Part shown: piece after piece, positions 63,314-64,000 of the stretch
Layout: every line of letters begins with the position of its first letter
Numbering within the stretch: the first letter of the stretch is position 1
Assembly (NCBI RefSeq): GCF_000024845.1
Contig: NC_013501.1
Location: 996,001-1,060,000 of the forward strand
Direction: 5' to 3'
DNA from: Rhodothermus marinus DSM 4252
GTDB taxonomy: Bacteria > Bacteroidota > Rhodothermia > Rhodothermales > Rhodothermaceae
DNA: 64,000 bases
The notes under the pieces: generated by a model
Database searches by the model: none
Told to the model about the DNA's origin: nothing
Seen by the model: the letters and a program-made list of their open reading frames with translations, nothing else
Translations under genes and position numbers: made by a program

Positions 63314-64000
63314 AAGTGCTCAAGTTCGGTGGTACGTCGGTCGGCTCGGCCGAACTGGTGGCCCGTGTGGCCGATCTGATCGTCGAGGCGACCACGACCC
63401 ATCGCGTCGTGGTCGTGGTGTCGGCCGCGGCCGGGGTCACGAACGAGCTGGTGGCCGCCTGGGACGCGCTGCAGCAGGGCACGCTGGACATGCCGGCCCT
63501 GCTGGCGCGGCTGCGTCAGCGTCATCGGGCGCTGGCCCAGGTGCTATCCGAACATGTCGCGCTGCGGCGTAGCTACCTGGCCACGCTCGAAGAGACGCTG
63601 GTGCGGCTGGCCCGTCTGCTGGAGGTCGCCCGCCATGACCCGGATTCCGCCTGGCGCGACGAGGTGCTGGCCGTCGGCGAACGCCTGATGGCCCCGCTGC
63701 TGGCGGCCGTACTGCGAGCGCGGGGCGTAGCCGCCTTTGCGCAGGATGCTATCGCGCTGATCTGCACCGACGCGCAGTATGGCGAGGCCAACGTGGACCT
63801 GGAAGCCACGCGCGAGCGGGTGCAACGCTGGTTTGCCCGGATCGGCCGCCAGACGGTGCCCGTCGTAACCGGCTTCATCGGCGCCACGCCGGACGGCCGC
63901 ACCACCACGCTGGGGCGTGGGGGCAGCGACTACTCGGCCGCGTTGCTGGCCGCCCTGCTCGGTGCCGAGGTGCTGGAGCGCTGGACCGACGTGGACGGCC
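63244..64000 (+). CDS. Aspartokinase (possibly bifunctional with homoserine dehydrogenase), partial
   Basis: The first 252 or so residues of an aspartate kinase, the entry step to homoserine, methionine, threonine and lysine. From the ATG at 63244 the frame reads MDLRERSGAGGAEPL and then the signature VLKFGGTSVGSAELVARVAD. It continues with VVVVSAAAGVTNELV, VVTGFIGATPDGRTTTLGRG and GSDYSAALLAALLGAEVLER, where the GRGGSDYSA stretch is the second kinase motif. The window ends inside the gene. In many Bacteroidota this kinase is fused to homoserine dehydrogenase (ThrA type). Whether that holds here cannot be seen. It overlaps metX by 70 bases, so it should be under the same SAM riboswitch. Confidence 0.92.
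   Translation, partial: MDLRERSGAGGAEPLALQRDRRLKVLKFGGTSVGSAELVARVADLIVEATTTHRVVVVVSAAAGVTNELVAAWDALQQGTLDMPALLARLRQRHRALAQVLSEHVALRRSYLATLEETLVRLARLLEVARHDPDSAWRDEVLAVGERLMAPLLAAVLRARGVAAFAQDAIALICTDAQYGEANVDLEATRERVQRWFARIGRQTVPVVTGFIGATPDGRTTTLGRGGSDYSAALLAALLGAEVLERWTDVDG

Overview
The window is about 64 kb of GC-rich (roughly 60-65 %) chromosomal DNA. It reads as a thermophilic member of the Rhodothermota/Bacteroidota, most likely Rhodothermus or a close relative. The basis is gene content rather than a database match: a SusC/SusD pair with an extra lipoprotein, an LDH-like malate dehydrogenase, a fused IcmF-type acyl-CoA mutase, Wzi and Wzz surface-polysaccharide genes, weak Shine-Dalgarno sequences and candidate GATCTTTG-type promoter elements. 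No rRNA, tRNA or CRISPR array was seen.

Layout. 1-2.65 kb (minus): a truncated TolC-family gene, its TetR regulator, and manC (GDP-mannose supply). 2.8-5.1 kb: small accessory genes among locally duplicated repeats, including a frameshifted DUF4258 gene next to an intact DUF2283 gene, the pair lying between long direct repeats. 5.3-17.6 kb: a surface-polysaccharide locus with Wzz, Wzx, a sulfotransferase, an O-antigen polymerase/ligase, GT4, a WecG-type transferase, a GH10-like protein, a WbaP-type initiating transferase and Wzi. Its centre (about 7.9-12.2 kb) is strikingly AT-rich, so it looks imported. The right edge falls inside the WecG-type gene, and a decayed GC-rich IS1595-type transposase sits inside the island.

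18-32.5 kb: an M1 aminopeptidase, a GCS2-CBS fusion, a complete RND efflux operon (adaptor, pump, TolC), a protein with a polyacidic tail, an MscS channel, and a tightly overlapping minus-strand operon DUF1232-crcB-DUF190-M28 peptidase. 32.5-50 kb: a large BNR/sortilin-like secreted protein, a CDF metal exporter, mdh, a quinone oxidoreductase, a Rieske-AIF type oxidoreductase, a SusC-SusD-lipoprotein operon, rsmB, a hypothetical gene, a superoxide dismutase, a phosphopantetheinyl transferase and menB.

50-64 kb: the IcmF-type mutase, a Cys-poor FmdB protein, a secreted GH3-beta-lactamase fusion, a HerA-like ATPase, rlmN, and a methionine operon (metY-metX-aspartokinase). A SAM-I riboswitch with a clear intrinsic terminator controls that operon. 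Further downstream is a second inverted repeat whose 3' arm contains the metY start codon.

Two repeat families recur between genes. One is a REP/BIME-like composite of about 135-150 bp (19.9, 27.6 and 50.1 kb, half copy at 17.7 kb). The other carries a GTAGTCAGGCA core (3.3, 4.1, 4.9 and 5.0 kb, weak relic at 38.7 kb). Intrinsic terminators are numerous and mark most transcription-unit ends.
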